Shown: positions 8,604 to 19,595 of the stretch, piece after piece
Layout of the letters: each line of letters starts with the position of its first letter
How positions within the stretch are numbered: position 1 is the first letter of the stretch
Assembly (NCBI RefSeq): GCF_000368585.1
Contig: NZ_KB849558.1
Location: forward strand, 1,138,077-1,202,076
Direction of reading: 5' to 3'
Length of the DNA stretch: 64,000 bases
Source of the DNA: Acinetobacter venetianus RAG-1 = CIP 110063
GTDB lineage: Bacteria > Pseudomonadota > Gammaproteobacteria > Pseudomonadales > Moraxellaceae
Notes under the pieces: generated by a model
Seen by the model: only the letters and a program-made list of their open reading frames with translations
Database searches by the model: none
Told to the model about the DNA's origin: nothing
Program-made: the position numbers and the translations under genes

Positions 8604-10019
8604 TTAGAATAGTCGATTCATACCATTCAAAGCAGCCACACGATATGCCTCAGCCATGGTTGGGTAGTTAAATGTGGTTTCTACAAAATATTTTAAGGTA
8701 TTGTTTGGGCTATGCATAACGACCTGACCAATGTGAATAATCTCAGCCGCATTGTTACCAAAGCAGTGAATACCTAACACCTCTAATGTATCGCGGTGGA
8801 ATAAGATTTTTAATTCGCCAACAGTATCCCCCGTAATTTGCGCACGCGCTAAATGACGGAAAGATGCCTGACCTACTTCATATGGTACTTTTTCTTCAGT
8901 TAGCTCTTGTTCAGTTTTACCGATCGAAGAAATTTCTGGAATGGTATAAATTCCAGTCGGCACATCTTTGATTGGTTTAACATTCTTTTCGCCAACCATG
9001 TTAGCACCAGCACAGCGCCCTTGGTCATATGCTGCTGAAGCAAGTGATGGCCAACCGATTACATCACCTGCAGCAAAAATATTTTCTGCTTCAGTTTGAT
9101 ATTGATCATTTACCGTTAATTGACCACGGCTGTTCGGCACTAAACCAACATTTTCCAAACCTAGACCATCGGTATTTCCTGAACGACCATTACACCATAG
9201 GATCGCATCCGCTTTGATTTTCTTACCACTTAATAAATGCAGAACGACATGATCATCAAAAGTTTCAAGTCGATCAATTTGCTCATTATGGCGAATCAAT
9301 ACACCTTGTTCACGTAAGTGATAAGAAAGCGCATCTGCGATTTCATCATCTAAATAACTTAATAATTTTTGCTGAGTATTGATCAAATCAACTTTGTGAT
9401 CTAAACCGATAAAAATTGACGCGTATTCACAACCAATAACGCCTGCACCATAAATGATGATTTTTTGAATTGCGAAATCCAAATCAAGGATTTTGTCCGA
9501 ATCAAAAACACGTGGATGCGTAAAATCTAAACCTTGAGGTTGATAAGGGCGACTTCCTGTTGCGATCACAATTTGCTTGCAAATGATCGTGTCTTTGATT
9601 CCATCTGGTCCAAAGATCAAAACAGTATTTTTATCTTGGATGTATGCACGACCGTGAAATACATCAATTTTGTTGCGATCATAGAAACGAGTATGCGTAT
9701 CTACTTGTTGTTGAATCACTTTATGAGCATTACGTAATACTTGTTTCATAGTGAATTGTTTCCATTCACCTACTTTTTGAAACATTGGATCACGTTGATA
9801 ACGGATAATACTTGATACTGTTTGACGCAATGCCTTACTTGGGATTGTACCTACGTGTGCACAGTTACCACCGAGTTGATCACGAACATCAACAATTGCA
9901 ACACGTCTACCTGCTTTAGCTAGCTTCATTGCCGCGCCTTCACCAGCTGGGCCAGAACCGAGAACTACTGCATCAAATTTAACAATGTTCCCACCAACGA
10001 CCTCTTTCTTACGTGGCAT
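8604..10019 (-). CDS. sthA: Soluble pyridine nucleotide transhydrogenase
   Basis: A 471-residue flavoprotein that moves hydride between NADPH and NAD in the cytoplasm. An FAD-binding [17 protein letters not shown] motif lies near the N-terminus, and the segment [15 protein letters not shown] has the single cysteine typical of Sth rather than the CxxxxC pair of lipoamide dehydrogenase. An NAD-binding [13 protein letters not shown] and a C-terminal dimerisation domain follow. It is divergent from lipA across 191 bp. Length and motifs are canonical. Confidence 0.94.
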   Translation of the reverse strand: MPRKKEVVGGNIVKFDAVVLGSGPAGEGAAMKLAKAGRRVAIVDVRDQLGGNCAHVGTIPSKALRQTVSSIIRYQRDPMFQKVGEWKQFTMKQVLRNAHKVIQQQVDTHTRFYDRNKIDVFHGRAYIQDKNTVLIFGPDGIKDTIICKQIVIATGSRPYQPQGLDFTHPRVFDSDKILDLDFAIQKIIIYGAGVIGCEYASIFIGLDHKVDLINTQQKLLSYLDDEIADALSYHLREQGVLIRHNEQIDRLETFDDHVVLHLLSGKKIKADAILWCNGRSGNTDGLGLENVGLVPNSRGQLTVNDQYQTEAENIFAAGDVIGWPSLASAAYDQGRCAGANMVGEKNVKPIKDVPTGIYTIPEISSIGKTEQELTEEKVPYEVGQASFRHLARAQITGDTVGELKILFHRDTLEVLGIHCFGNNAAEIIHIGQVVMHSPNNTLKYFVETTFNYPTMAEAYRVAALNGMNRLF

Positions 10020-10210
10020 TCAAAGCTCCTTTAATTTCTAACCGTTTATTGCTTAATATATGATAACTAATATGCAGCGGGTTGATGTATTTCTCAACCA
10101 TATATTTTTATATATTCACATTTTCAAAATGAATACCTGTTTTCAACCTAAAAACCTATAAATTTGACTATAATATTCCAGTATTTCAAGTCAAAGGTTG
10201 TGGAAAATAT

Positions 10211-11224
10211 ATGTCTGAACACCGTAAACCTGAACAGGGTATAAAACTTCGTGGCGCAGAAAAAGTCGCAAGAATTCCTGTTAAAGTTATTCCTACGGTT
10301 GAAGTACCTCGTAAACCAGACTGGATTCGCGTCAAAATGACTGCACCTGAAGAGGTTCAGCGTATAAAAACAACTCTACGTTCGCAAAAACTCCATACTG
10401 TTTGTGAAGAAGCTGCCTGCCCTAACCTACCTGAGTGTTTTGGTGGTGGTACTGCGACTTTTATGATTATGGGCGATATTTGTACTCGCCGTTGTCCGTT
10501 CTGTGATGTTGCACATGGTCGACCAAATGCTCTCGATCCTGATGAGCCACGTCACATGGCAGAAACCATTTCTAATCTAGGTCTTAAATACGCAGTGATT
10601 ACCTCTGTAGACCGTGATGATTTGCTAGATGGTGGTGCTCAACATTTTGTTGACTGTATTAAAGAAGCTCGTGAGTTAAGCCCAAAAACATTATTAGAAA
10701 TTTTGGTTCCTGATTTCCGTGGTCGTATGGATATTGCCTTACGTATCATGACTGAATGCCCACCAGACGTTTTCAATCATAATATTGAAACTGTTCCTCG
10801 TCTGTATAAGGCAATGCGTCCTGGTTCAGACTATCAGCACTCTTTAAATCTATTAAAAATGTTTAAAGAATACTGCCCTGATGTCCCAACTAAATGTGGT
10901 TTGATGGTCGGCATTGGTGAAACTGAAGAAGAAGTTATTGCATTACTCGATGATCTTCGTGCGCACGATGTAGATTACGTGACCATTGGTCAATATCTAC
11001 AACCATCGAAGCAACATGCTCCAATTGACCGTTTTGTGACACCAGAAGAGTTTGAGCGCTATGCTGAACATGGTCGTAAACTCGGTTTCCGTAACATTTG
11101 GTCTGCGCCAATGGTTCGCTCAAGTTACTTTGCTGATCGTCAATATCACGGCGAACCAGTTCCAGCAGTACGTCGTAAAGTTGACCTAGCTAAAAAGATC
11201 GCAGTTCAAACTGTAGAAGCCTAA
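10211..11224 (+). CDS. lipA: Lipoyl synthase
   Basis: A radical SAM enzyme that inserts two sulfurs into octanoyl groups on 2-oxoacid dehydrogenase and glycine cleavage proteins. Both Fe-S clusters are visible: the auxiliary cluster C65/C70/C76 and the radical [11 protein letters not shown] (C91, C95, C98). 337 residues, full length. A TATAAT hexamer at 10169-10174 could be the -10 box, but no good -35 box is seen. The gene is monocistronic, ending in a terminator. Confidence 0.96.
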   Translation: MSEHRKPEQGIKLRGAEKVARIPVKVIPTVEVPRKPDWIRVKMTAPEEVQRIKTTLRSQKLHTVCEEAACPNLPECFGGGTATFMIMGDICTRRCPFCDVAHGRPNALDPDEPRHMAETISNLGLKYAVITSVDRDDLLDGGAQHFVDCIKEARELSPKTLLEILVPDFRGRMDIALRIMTECPPDVFNHNIETVPRLYKAMRPGSDYQHSLNLLKMFKEYCPDVPTKCGLMVGIGETEEEVIALLDDLRAHDVDYVTIGQYLQPSKQHAPIDRFVTPEEFERYAEHGRKLGFRNIWSAPMVRSSYFADRQYHGEPVPAVRRKVDLAKKIAVQTVEA

Positions 11225-11238
11225 GCTTTGAAACTGAT

Positions 11239-11266
11239 AAAAAGAGGACATAAGTGTTCTCTTTTT
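11239..11266 (+). terminator. Terminator of lipA
   Basis: Stem AAAAAGAGGACA / TGTTCTCTTTTT with one G-U pair and a four-base loop, 15 bp after the lipA stop. Confidence 0.85.
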
Positions 11267-11370
11267 ATTTCCAAAAATTTACATTGATTATAAATCCAAT
11301 GTTTCTTAGCGCCCGTGAATTCGGCGTGAATAATTACAACATAGAACTCAAATACAGAAAAATCACATAA

Positions 11371-11550
11371 AAACATTGTTTTACTTATTGCTCCCCCACG
11401 AATAACCTATTTACAAGAAAAAAGATCATTGAAAATAAAAAGCTAGAAAATTTTCAGTTTTTTTATTCAAAACTTTTTACTGAGCATAAAACAACACAAG
11501 AAGCGAAAACTTTAATTGCGTTATTGGATCAGTTAACGCTTTCTTAGCAA
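11371..11550 (+). pseudogene. Possible coding remnant in the lipA-DUF4394 gap
   Basis: The 346-bp gap 11225-11570 holds the lipA terminator and, from 11371, a frame open for 59 codons with no usable start. Its C-terminal reading (LFTEHKTTQEAKTLIALLDQ, then LTLS and a stop at 11548-11550) looks like a charged, helical protein tail rather than random sequence. The upstream in-frame segment from 11299 is interrupted by TAA at 11368. It could be the decayed end of a small regulator, or chance in AT-rich DNA. Confidence 0.25.
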
Positions 11551-11570
11551 ACAATATCAGGATGAAAATA

Positions 11571-13274
11571 ATGAATAAACAACTTGCTACACTGACCGTA
11601 ACCGCACTCACGAGTCTGGCACTATTCGGCTGTAACAGTGACTCAAACAATGATACTGAATCATCAAGCTCCAATACTGGTGATACCTTAATTCTCACCA
11701 GCAACGGTATGATTAGTTCAGTTGACCGTATGATGCCAAATAAAATCGTATCCAACATGAAAGTTAAAGGTCTTCTATCAGGTGATGAGCTTGTAGGTAT
11801 AGATTACAGACCTAAAAATAGTATGCTCTATGCAGTAGGATTATTAGGAAATATCTATACCCTTAACCCATCAACGGGTGTTGCTACTTTTGTTAAAAAG
11901 CTCGTTGCTGATCCAAATGATACGACTGACGGAAATGCGCCTTTTAGTAAAATTATGGGTGATGCCAATTTAATTACAGTGAACTTCAACCCAGTCGCGG
12001 ATCGACTACGGGTCATGACCAACACAGGACAAAACTTACGAATAAATGTTGATACTGGTGCCACAATTACAGATGGTACTCTTAGTTTAACGGGTAGTAG
12101 CCCAGCAGTCATTGCAGGAGCATACACCAATGCATTTGACGGTACTGGCTCAACTAAGCTCTATAGTATTGACCAAAACTCTGATCGAATTTATCTACAA
12201 AATGCCAATGCAGGCACACTTGGTATATCTACCATGCTGGGTGACGATGTAAATACAAATGGTGGCGGTGGCTTCGACATTGATCCAGTCAATAATGTTG
12301 GATTTGCAGCATTAAAACTCAACACTGGGAATTATAAATTTTATCAACTTAATCTTGCCAATGTCGGAACAAGCAATGCTGCTATTTTTGCAATGGGTGA
12401 TTTGGCAACAAGCTTTAATTCAATCGGTGTTCGAGGTATTGCACTAAAACGGGCCAACGATGCAAGGGCACAAGGTTTTGGTCTTACTCAAAATAATAAA
12501 TTAGTAAGTTTTGCTTTAAATAACCCAAATATGGTGACAGAAAAAAATATTACAGGTCTATTAGTTGATGAGAAGTTTATCGGGATTGATTATCGCCTTA
12601 GAACGATGACAGACCATTCAGGAAAATTGTATGGTCTGACCAATAAAGCCAATATTTATACAATTAATACAGATTCAGGTGTTAGCACCTTGGTTTCTTC
12701 TCTAAAAGCAGCAATGGGAAGTAGCTATACAACTTTAGATGGTACAAGCTTCGCTGTAGACTTTAATCCAGCGGCTGATCGTTTACGTGTGATAAGCAAT
12801 ACTGGGCAGAATTTAAGAATCAATGTCGATACTGGAGACACCATTAAAGACGGTGATTTAAATGGCGTAATGAACGCCAAAGTTACAGCGGCGGCTTATA
12901 CTAATAGCTTCAAGACTTCAGTGACAGGTTTAGGTACAGAATTGTTTGATTTAGATCAGATGAGTCAAATGCTTCTTAAACAAAGCCCACCAAACGACGG
13001 TACACTAAATAGTATTGGTAATCTTGGTATTAACCTCGGAACTGATAATGGTTTTGATATTGCGGGCGGTGACAATGGCTATGCTCTTGCAACGGTTTCA
13101 GGTAGTACAGGTCCATCTATTCTCTATCGAATTGATTTGAATAGCGACACCACTATTACCACTCCACGAGCAAGATTTGCATTGAGTGCCGATGGTATGC
13201 CAAGCTCAGCAGCCTCTACAATCGGTAATAGCACAACTCCTCCACTCATTGATTTAGCGATTCTTTTAAAATAA
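11571..13274 (+). CDS. Lipoprotein with two DUF4394 domains
   Basis: A 567-residue exported protein with a lipoprotein-type signal peptide (LFGC, Cys21), a Ser/Asn-rich linker and then two tandem DUF4394-like halves (about 40-300 and 310-567). Each half carries the same segments: NPxADRLRV, NTGQNLRINVDTG and a GFDI motif. DUF4394 is probably a beta-propeller-like fold of unknown function. I chose the second ATG because AGGA lies eight bases before it, while the first ATG overlaps that site. It is probably an outer-membrane-anchored surface or periplasmic protein. Confidence 0.85.
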   Translation: MNKQLATLTVTALTSLALFGCNSDSNNDTESSSSNTGDTLILTSNGMISSVDRMMPNKIVSNMKVKGLLSGDELVGIDYRPKNSMLYAVGLLGNIYTLNPSTGVATFVKKLVADPNDTTDGNAPFSKIMGDANLITVNFNPVADRLRVMTNTGQNLRINVDTGATITDGTLSLTGSSPAVIAGAYTNAFDGTGSTKLYSIDQNSDRIYLQNANAGTLGISTMLGDDVNTNGGGGFDIDPVNNVGFAALKLNTGNYKFYQLNLANVGTSNAAIFAMGDLATSFNSIGVRGIALKRANDARAQGFGLTQNNKLVSFALNNPNMVTEKNITGLLVDEKFIGIDYRLRTMTDHSGKLYGLTNKANIYTINTDSGVSTLVSSLKAAMGSSYTTLDGTSFAVDFNPAADRLRVISNTGQNLRINVDTGDTIKDGDLNGVMNAKVTAAAYTNSFKTSVTGLGTELFDLDQMSQMLLKQSPPNDGTLNSIGNLGINLGTDNGFDIAGGDNGYALATVSGSTGPSILYRIDLNSDTTITTPRARFALSADGMPSSAASTIGNSTTPPLIDLAILLK

Positions 13275-13280
13275 GACATA

Positions 13281-13314
13281 AAAAAACACCACATGATTAC
13301 ATGTGGTGTTTTTT
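13281..13314. terminator. Bidirectional terminator
   Basis: Perfect 15-bp stem AAAAAACACCACATG / CATGTGGTGTTTTTT with an ATTA loop, lying between two convergent genes and able to stop both. Confidence 0.93.
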
Positions 13315-13326
13315 ATTTATAAATGC

Positions 13327-14433
13327 TTAAGCAATATGCTTTTGTACTACGATTGAACCAACCGAATAACCCGCACCAAATGATGAAATCACTGCATATT
13401 CACCATTGTTGACTTGCTCACCTGTACGGTGCATTGCAATGATTACACCAGCAGAAGAAGTATTAGCAAACTCATCTAAAATAATTGGTGCACGATCTAA
13501 ATCAGCATCTTTACCAACCACCAATTTTAAAATCAGTTCATTCATATTGGCATTGGCTTGATGCAACCAGAAACGTTTCACCTGTTCAGGTGTTAATTCT
13601 AATTTCTCTAATTGCGCAGTAATAATTTTTGCAACTAGCGGACAAACTTCTTTAAATACCTTACGTCCATCTTGACGGAACAATTTATCGTCAACCACTG
13701 CATCCTCACTACGGTTTAAGAAACCAAAGTTATTGCGAATGTTATTTGAGAATTGGGTAAATAAATGAATATCTAAGATTTCATAACCTGATTTTGTTTC
13801 AGTTTCTTCAATAATCGAAGCTGTCGCAACATCACCAAAAATAAAGTGAGCATCACGAGTACGATAATCTAAGTGACCTGATGTAATTTCGACATTTAGC
13901 AATAAAACACGGCGAGCACCACATTTCACAGCATCATAAGCTTGCTTTAAACCAAATGTTGCAGCAGAACAGGCTACATTCATATCGTAAGCATAACCCT
14001 GAATACCAAGTGCAGACTGAATTTCAATCGCAACTGCTGGATAGGCACGTTGCATATTGGAACAAGCCAAAATAACTACATCAATATCTTCCGCTGTTAC
14101 GCCTGCATTTTCCATTGCTTGTTTCGCGGCGATAACACCCCACTCTGCTTGCAGGGAAAGTTCTTCATTGCTACGTTCTTGTAAATGTGGACGCAAACGC
14201 TTTGGATCTAAAATCCCTGATTTTTCTACGACATAACGGCTTTTGATGCCAGATGCTTTTTCAATAAATTCAGGACTTGAACCACGTAGAGCTTCTAGCT
14301 CGCCTGCTTCAATTTTATCTGCATTTTCTTGATTATATTGTTCTACATAAGCATTTAAACTTTCTACCAATTCTTCATTGGAAATAGATTCGGTCGGGTG
14401 AAATAGACCTGTACCTGTTATACGGATGCCCAT
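13327..14433 (-). CDS. Beta-ketoacyl-ACP synthase III (FabH-like)
   Basis: A 368-residue thiolase-fold condensing enzyme of fatty acid synthesis. Catalytic residues are visible: Cys155 in [10 protein letters not shown], His291 in [12 protein letters not shown] and Asn324 in EFANTSSAG. It is about 50 residues longer than E. coli FabH; the extra sequence is an N-terminal insertion (about 25-95, Glu-rich). This longer form occurs in Acinetobacter and pseudomonads and may use a longer acyl starter than acetyl-CoA. AGGAG lies six bases before the start. Confidence 0.88.
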   Translation of the reverse strand: MGIRITGTGLFHPTESISNEELVESLNAYVEQYNQENADKIEAGELEALRGSSPEFIEKASGIKSRYVVEKSGILDPKRLRPHLQERSNEELSLQAEWGVIAAKQAMENAGVTAEDIDVVILACSNMQRAYPAVAIEIQSALGIQGYAYDMNVACSAATFGLKQAYDAVKCGARRVLLLNVEITSGHLDYRTRDAHFIFGDVATASIIEETETKSGYEILDIHLFTQFSNNIRNNFGFLNRSEDAVVDDKLFRQDGRKVFKEVCPLVAKIITAQLEKLELTPEQVKRFWLHQANANMNELILKLVVGKDADLDRAPIILDEFANTSSAGVIIAMHRTGEQVNNGEYAVISSFGAGYSVGSIVVQKHIA

Positions 14434-14479
14434 GTAAAACTCCTGTAAAGAATGGTTCTAGCTTTCATCATTGCTCAGT

Positions 14480-17400
14480 TTAACCGATTGCTAAACAATC
14501 CCATAGTTTTTGTAATCTATTTGGCGAAATTGGCATCTTTGTTTTCATCGGTTGAGAAAATAAAGAAATACGAAGCTCTTCCAACATCAAATACAATTCT
14601 TTGATTTTAGGATCATTTTTAAATTTAAACACTTTGTCCATCCAAGGATCGACATCATCAATTGCAGCAAGGTCACGTTGTAGATTATTTGGCAAACGAT
14701 CTAAACGCAATAGCAGTGCTTTCAAATAACGCGGGTATTCCTGCCAAATTTCAGTAGGTCGCGTATAAACAAAGTTAGCTAAAGACATTAAATCAAGTTG
14801 GTCCTCAATGTCATCTACACTCCGACCAAAGATAGTTTGATCTAGCACAAGTAATTCTCGACGAATTTGCTGCCACTGTGTAAAGATCTCGGTGAGATCA
14901 CTTAATGCTTGCTGTCCATTGGCTAAAAATTGCTTTTTAGTATCTTGCAACAGCTTTTCAAACTCATCTGCATTTTTAGGAAGCACTGTAATCGACAGCT
15001 GTAAAGTTGCATAAACCAACAATTGTTCAAGCTTTGCGCGTTCACCTAATGGTGAGTATGAGAGTGCCAATGGTTTAGAAATTTGCTTTTTCAACTGGCG
15101 GATTAGATCTCCCAATTGCATATGAATTAGGCGAATAATCCCCTCTCGATGTTGTTTAATCGCTTCTTCTTGATCATTGAATGTTTGAACCACCACGCCA
15201 GATTCATCTTTGCTCTCAAGTTCAGCAAATGATTTAGTTGGAACTAAAGCTTGATACTGCTTAACAACAACCCCTGTGACCTTTTGTGAAGCCTCAAAAA
15301 TAAAACTTTCAGGGAATGTTTGAAATTCACCTTGTTGCTGCTTGACAGGTCGATGTGTTTCAACTCGACAACGTGCTTTTAATTCATCTAAATCACGACC
15401 TTGTGCAATCAGCTTGCCTTTTTCATCAACCACCTTAATAAAAGGCACAAGATATTGGTCAATACGCTCAAATGAAAAATCTTTTTCTGTAATCTGCTCA
15501 CCACGTAAAGCAAAAGCTAGATAAGTGAATAAATGCTCACGTAAATGGATTGCATCTATACCTTTGATTAATTTTCTAGCTGTGTCTGGAATAGGCACGA
15601 GATTGCGACGCTTATCTTTTGGTAATGCTTTGAGCAATGCTTCGATTAAATCTTGTCTCCAGCCGGGTATGCCCCACGACCACTGTTTCTCATCAACTTG
15701 TGGTAGTGCTTGCACTGGAATCTTAACCGTTGCTCCATCTTCATCATGGCTTGGATCGAAGCGATAGCTTGCAGCCAAACGCAGCTGACCATTATGTAGA
15801 TAATCAGGAAATTGTTGTGTTGTTGGTCGATCATTGAGCCACAGCGCATCATCTTCAACGAAAAGATAACGTGGCTCTTTAGATTCAACTGTAGCACGCC
15901 AATCTTCAAAGCTATGACGACTCGCAACATCAGTGGGCACTTTTGCGGCATAAAATTGGTAAATGGTTTCCTCATCTACCACCAAATCACGGCGACGTAA
16001 TTTATCTTCAACTCGCTCAACTTCTTCTAGCTTGAGCAAGTTATGTTTTAAAAACGGTGGCGTTATTCCTAGATTCCCAGTCGTGAGTGCATCGCGCAAA
16101 AAGATTTCGTGCGCTGCTGGTTGATCTACTTTTTCAAAATTGATTAAACGCTTCGGTTCAATAATCAGACCAAATAATGAAATCTGCGCATAAGCATTGA
16201 CCACGCCTGTTTTCTTTGACCAATGCGGTTCAAAGTAGTGATACTTCAACAAATCTCGCGCAGCTAATAAAATCCATTCAGGATCAATTTTTGCCAAGGT
16301 ACGCAGATAAACTTGCGAAGTTTCTACCATCTCAAATGCCATGATCCAAGAGGTATTTGTCTTATGCAAGGTACTGGCTGGGAAGACTTTAGCTTTTTGC
16401 TGACGTACTGCCATAAAGGTATTACGCTCATCGGTTTTATTGGCGATGAATGAAAGCAAACCTGTTAATAATGCACGATGCAGATTTTCATAATTTGCAC
16501 CTTTTTCATTAAAACTCAACTTCAAACTTTCAGCGAGCTCAACGAGTTGTTGATGTGTTTGTTTCCACTCTCGCAAACGTAACCAGCTCAAAAAGTGCTG
16601 ACGTGCAAACTGACGACGCTTATTCTCAGATTGCGTATCTGGGCTAGTTTGCAACGTATTCCAAAGTTTTAAATAGAATAAAAAGTCTGAATCAGCTTCT
16701 TTAAATAGTGCATGCTTTTGATCTGCTTGCATTTGCTTATCAGCTGGGCGCTCCCGCGGATCTTGAATCGCCAAAGCACTCACAATAATCAAAGCTTCTT
16801 TGAGTACACCAAAGTGTGCACCACCAATAATCATCCGTGCTAAACGAGGATCAATTGGCATGCGTGCCATCATTTGTCCGACTTTTGTTAGCTCGTTTTT
16901 ACGATCATTCAGTGCACCTAACTCGATCAGTAATTTACGACCATCATTGACTAAGCGAAAATCCGGTGGTTCAATAAAATCAAAGTCTTCTAAGCTACCT
17001 AAACCTAAACTTTGCATCTGTAAAATCACTGATGCTAAATTCGTTCGCTTAATCTCAGGTTCAGTAAACTCTGGTCGACTCATAAAGTCTTCTTCGCTAT
17101 ACAAGCGAATACACACACCTGCTGCAATACGACCACAACGACCTTTTCGTTGATTAGCAGCGGCTTGAGAAATGGCTTCAATTGGTAACCGTTGTACACG
17201 CGAACGATAGTTATAGCGAGAAATACGAGCAAAACCGCTATCAATCACATAACGAATATTCGGTACAGTTAAAGCGGTCTCTGCTACGTTCGTCGCAATG
17301 ATGATACGTCGACCTTTACCACTTGGATTGAAAATCTTTTGTTGTTCAGCTAGTGCTAGACGAGCATACAAAGGTAGTACTTCGGTATGTCTTGGCCCAT

Positions 17401-18334
17401 ACTTTTGCAAGGTTTCTTGTAGCTCTCTGATCTCTTGTTCCGTACTGGCAAAAATCAAGATATCAGCATGCTCAGGATGACCTTTTCCTTCTGCGTCAGC
17501 AAAACATTCTTCTACTGCTTGAACCACTGCTCGGGGTAGGTTTTCTTCAAAATCATCGAACTCATCATCATCACTACCCACGATGCTGAGTTCTGAAATC
17601 GGACGATAACGTACTTCTACAGGAAAACTACGCCCTTCAACTTCAAAAATAGGCGCGTCATTAAAATACTGACTAAAGCGATTAACATCTAAAGTCGCCG
17701 AAGTCACAATCACTTTCAAATCTGGGCGCTTAGGTAAAAGCTGTTTGAGATAACCCATGATAAAGTCAATATTGAGTGAGCGCTCATGTGCCTCATCAAT
17801 AATGATCGTGTCATATTTAGATAAAAAGCGGTCATTGGTTAACTCTGCTAACAAGATACCATCCGTCATTAATCGGACAATAGAATCTTGTGAACCTTGT
17901 TCATTGAAACGAACCTTAAAACCAATCGACTCACCTAGCTTTTCACCGACTTCTTCCGCAATACGTTGCGAAACACTACGTGCAGCCAAACGTCGTGGTT
18001 GAGTATGCCCAATCATCCCCGTTAATCCACGCCCTGCCAACATGGCAATTTGTGGAAGCTGTGTGGTTTTACCCGAACCCGTTTCACCTGCGACAATAAT
18101 GACCTGATGCTGCTGAATCGCCTCAATTAAACGATCTGCATATTGCTTCACAGGTAAGTCTTGATTCAGTTTAATTTTAGGCAAACGTGCTAAACGCTGC
18201 TTAACTTTATGGTTCGACTTTTCAAAGAATTTTTCGATTTCAGCTGTTTCTGTTTTCTTATCTTTACGCAGTCTATTTAAACGGTGACGGTCACGTGCCA
18301 TAACCAATTGATCTACATTTAAATGACTCTGCAC
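14480..18334 (-). CDS. hrpA: ATP-dependent RNA helicase HrpA
   Basis: A DEAH-box helicase of about 1284 residues, the usual HrpA length. Walker A GETGSGKTT is near 83-91, followed by HTQPRRLAARS, the DEAH box IIIDEAHERS, SAT, QRKGRCGR, then HA2, OB-fold and the long DUF3418-type C-terminus. HrpA rescues stalled ribosomes and processes mRNA in E. coli. I prefer the GTG at 18334, with AGGA nine bases upstream, over the ATG at 18397, which has no ribosome site; the protein then begins VQSHLNVDQLVMARDRHRL, close in layout to E. coli HrpA. Confidence 0.92.
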   Translation of the reverse strand: MQSHLNVDQLVMARDRHRLNRLRKDKKTETAEIEKFFEKSNHKVKQRLARLPKIKLNQDLPVKQYADRLIEAIQQHQVIIVAGETGSGKTTQLPQIAMLAGRGLTGMIGHTQPRRLAARSVSQRIAEEVGEKLGESIGFKVRFNEQGSQDSIVRLMTDGILLAELTNDRFLSKYDTIIIDEAHERSLNIDFIMGYLKQLLPKRPDLKVIVTSATLDVNRFSQYFNDAPIFEVEGRSFPVEVRYRPISELSIVGSDDDEFDDFEENLPRAVVQAVEECFADAEGKGHPEHADILIFASTEQEIRELQETLQKYGPRHTEVLPLYARLALAEQQKIFNPSGKGRRIIIATNVAETALTVPNIRYVIDSGFARISRYNYRSRVQRLPIEAISQAAANQRKGRCGRIAAGVCIRLYSEEDFMSRPEFTEPEIKRTNLASVILQMQSLGLGSLEDFDFIEPPDFRLVNDGRKLLIELGALNDRKNELTKVGQMMARMPIDPRLARMIIGGAHFGVLKEALIIVSALAIQDPRERPADKQMQADQKHALFKEADSDFLFYLKLWNTLQTSPDTQSENKRRQFARQHFLSWLRLREWKQTHQQLVELAESLKLSFNEKGANYENLHRALLTGLLSFIANKTDERNTFMAVRQQKAKVFPASTLHKTNTSWIMAFEMVETSQVYLRTLAKIDPEWILLAARDLLKYHYFEPHWSKKTGVVNAYAQISLFGLIIEPKRLINFEKVDQPAAHEIFLRDALTTGNLGITPPFLKHNLLKLEEVERVEDKLRRRDLVVDEETIYQFYAAKVPTDVASRHSFEDWRATVESKEPRYLFVEDDALWLNDRPTTQQFPDYLHNGQLRLAASYRFDPSHDEDGATVKIPVQALPQVDEKQWSWGIPGWRQDLIEALLKALPKDKRRNLVPIPDTARKLIKGIDAIHLREHLFTYLAFALRGEQITEKDFSFERIDQYLVPFIKVVDEKGKLIAQGRDLDELKARCRVETHRPVKQQQGEFQTFPESFIFEASQKVTGVVVKQYQALVPTKSFAELESKDESGVVVQTFNDQEEAIKQHREGIIRLIHMQLGDLIRQLKKQISKPLALSYSPLGERAKLEQLLVYATLQLSITVLPKNADEFEKLLQDTKKQFLANGQQALSDLTEIFTQWQQIRRELLVLDQTIFGRSVDDIEDQLDLMSLANFVYTRPTEIWQEYPRYLKALLLRLDRLPNNLQRDLAAIDDVDPWMDKVFKFKNDPKIKELYLMLEELRISLFSQPMKTKMPISPNRLQKLWDCLAIG

Positions 18335-18434
18335 TGAACAGCTTTCCTGAAAAATAAAATAATCGGCTATTTTACGCCTTAAACCCTTGCTATGCAAAGC
18401 AAGTACAGCAATTGAATTAAATCAATCACCCTTT

Positions 18435-19595
18435 TTATGGCTTGGGTATACGATCAAAACGACCTCGGAAACGTTTGATGTACCTTTTAAATGGCCAAGT
18501 AAACTGCTTCACAAAGCTGTTTGGAATCTTATATCCAACAGTTCCATAAACACTTGCCAAATGATTTGGCATATACACACTTTTAAAAATGACATCATAA
18601 AGCGGAATAAATGCAGCATAATTTTTATCAATCGCAGGTTTTTCTGAAGAATGATGCCAGTGATGAAACTCAGGTGTCGCAATCAACCAACGTATATAAG
18701 GAAAACGAAAACGCACATTTGAGTGAATAAATATTGCATGGAATGAAATAAAAATTAGATAAGCAAATACCGCAGAGGTATGAAAACCAAGCAGGAAAAT
18801 TGGTAAAGTCGCAATAAAGCGCGTCATTAATACTTCAACGATATGTAACCGTGACGATGCAAGCCAATCCATATATTCAGTTGAATGATGAATCGCATGA
18901 AAACGCCATAAAAAGTTAACTTCATGCATTGCCCGATGCAACCAATACACGACGAAATCAACAACAATCAATAATTCAATGAATTGCAACCAAATCGGCT
19001 GTGCTTGTACATAAGGCACGATAGGATTATTCGGTAGATGGGTAATCCAATACTGAATTGGCATCACTGTAAGAAAGGTAAATAATTGAATCCCAATATG
19101 ACTAAACATGAAATATTTCATATCCGTCACCCAGCCTACTCTTAAAATCTTCTGCTCTGGATTCTTGGCAAAAAAACCTTCTAATGGAATAAATACCACT
19201 GCCAAAATCACTAAAGTAAGAACGAAATAATCAATCCCAGCGTAAAAAGGTAAATTAGGTAGCGTCGGTGCTTTAATTAGACCACAGCCTAATATTGCGG
19301 CGAATAGTGCAAAACAAATACCATAAAAACCATAACGATTTTGACGAATAATTGAGCTAAATGCCCCAAAACCTACACTCAGAACAATACCTAGCATTAA
19401 ACTAAAATAAAAAACTTTGTAGTGTTGAACGTAAACTGGACGTAATTCAGGCATCGTCAATACCGTCGGAAACAGAAAACACAGTGCTCCAAATAGGCTT
19501 AATAGGCCGAGTGACATTGAAATAAAAGCACTGATTTTTCCAAGTCCAGCATTCAGCGCTAAGTTTTCGAATTTTTCTCTTAATTGATCAGTCAT
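18435..19595 (-). CDS. Sterol desaturase / fatty acid hydroxylase family protein
   Basis: A 386-residue membrane protein with about eight hydrophobic segments. It carries the di-iron histidine clusters of this superfamily: HRAMHEV, HAIHHSTEYMDW, and EFHHWHHS. Such enzymes hydroxylate or desaturate lipids in the membrane; bacterial substrates are mostly unknown. The first ~130 residues add four extra helices before the catalytic domain. It lies 100 bp upstream of hrpA in the same direction, with no visible terminator between. Confidence 0.88.
   Translation of the reverse strand: MTDQLREKFENLALNAGLGKISAFISMSLGLLSLFGALCFLFPTVLTMPELRPVYVQHYKVFYFSLMLGIVLSVGFGAFSSIIRQNRYGFYGICFALFAAILGCGLIKAPTLPNLPFYAGIDYFVLTLVILAVVFIPLEGFFAKNPEQKILRVGWVTDMKYFMFSHIGIQLFTFLTVMPIQYWITHLPNNPIVPYVQAQPIWLQFIELLIVVDFVVYWLHRAMHEVNFLWRFHAIHHSTEYMDWLASSRLHIVEVLMTRFIATLPIFLLGFHTSAVFAYLIFISFHAIFIHSNVRFRFPYIRWLIATPEFHHWHHSSEKPAIDKNYAAFIPLYDVIFKSVYMPNHLASVYGTVGYKIPNSFVKQFTWPFKRYIKRFRGRFDRIPKP

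Noticed and set aside
10140..10190. Complete sigma-70 promoter for lipA
   Set aside because: TATAAT at 10169 is good, but no -35 box lies 16-18 bases upstream.
15342..18002. Several open frames antisense to hrpA
   Set aside because: They lack ribosome sites and homology-like features, and the minus-strand frame is an unmistakable helicase.
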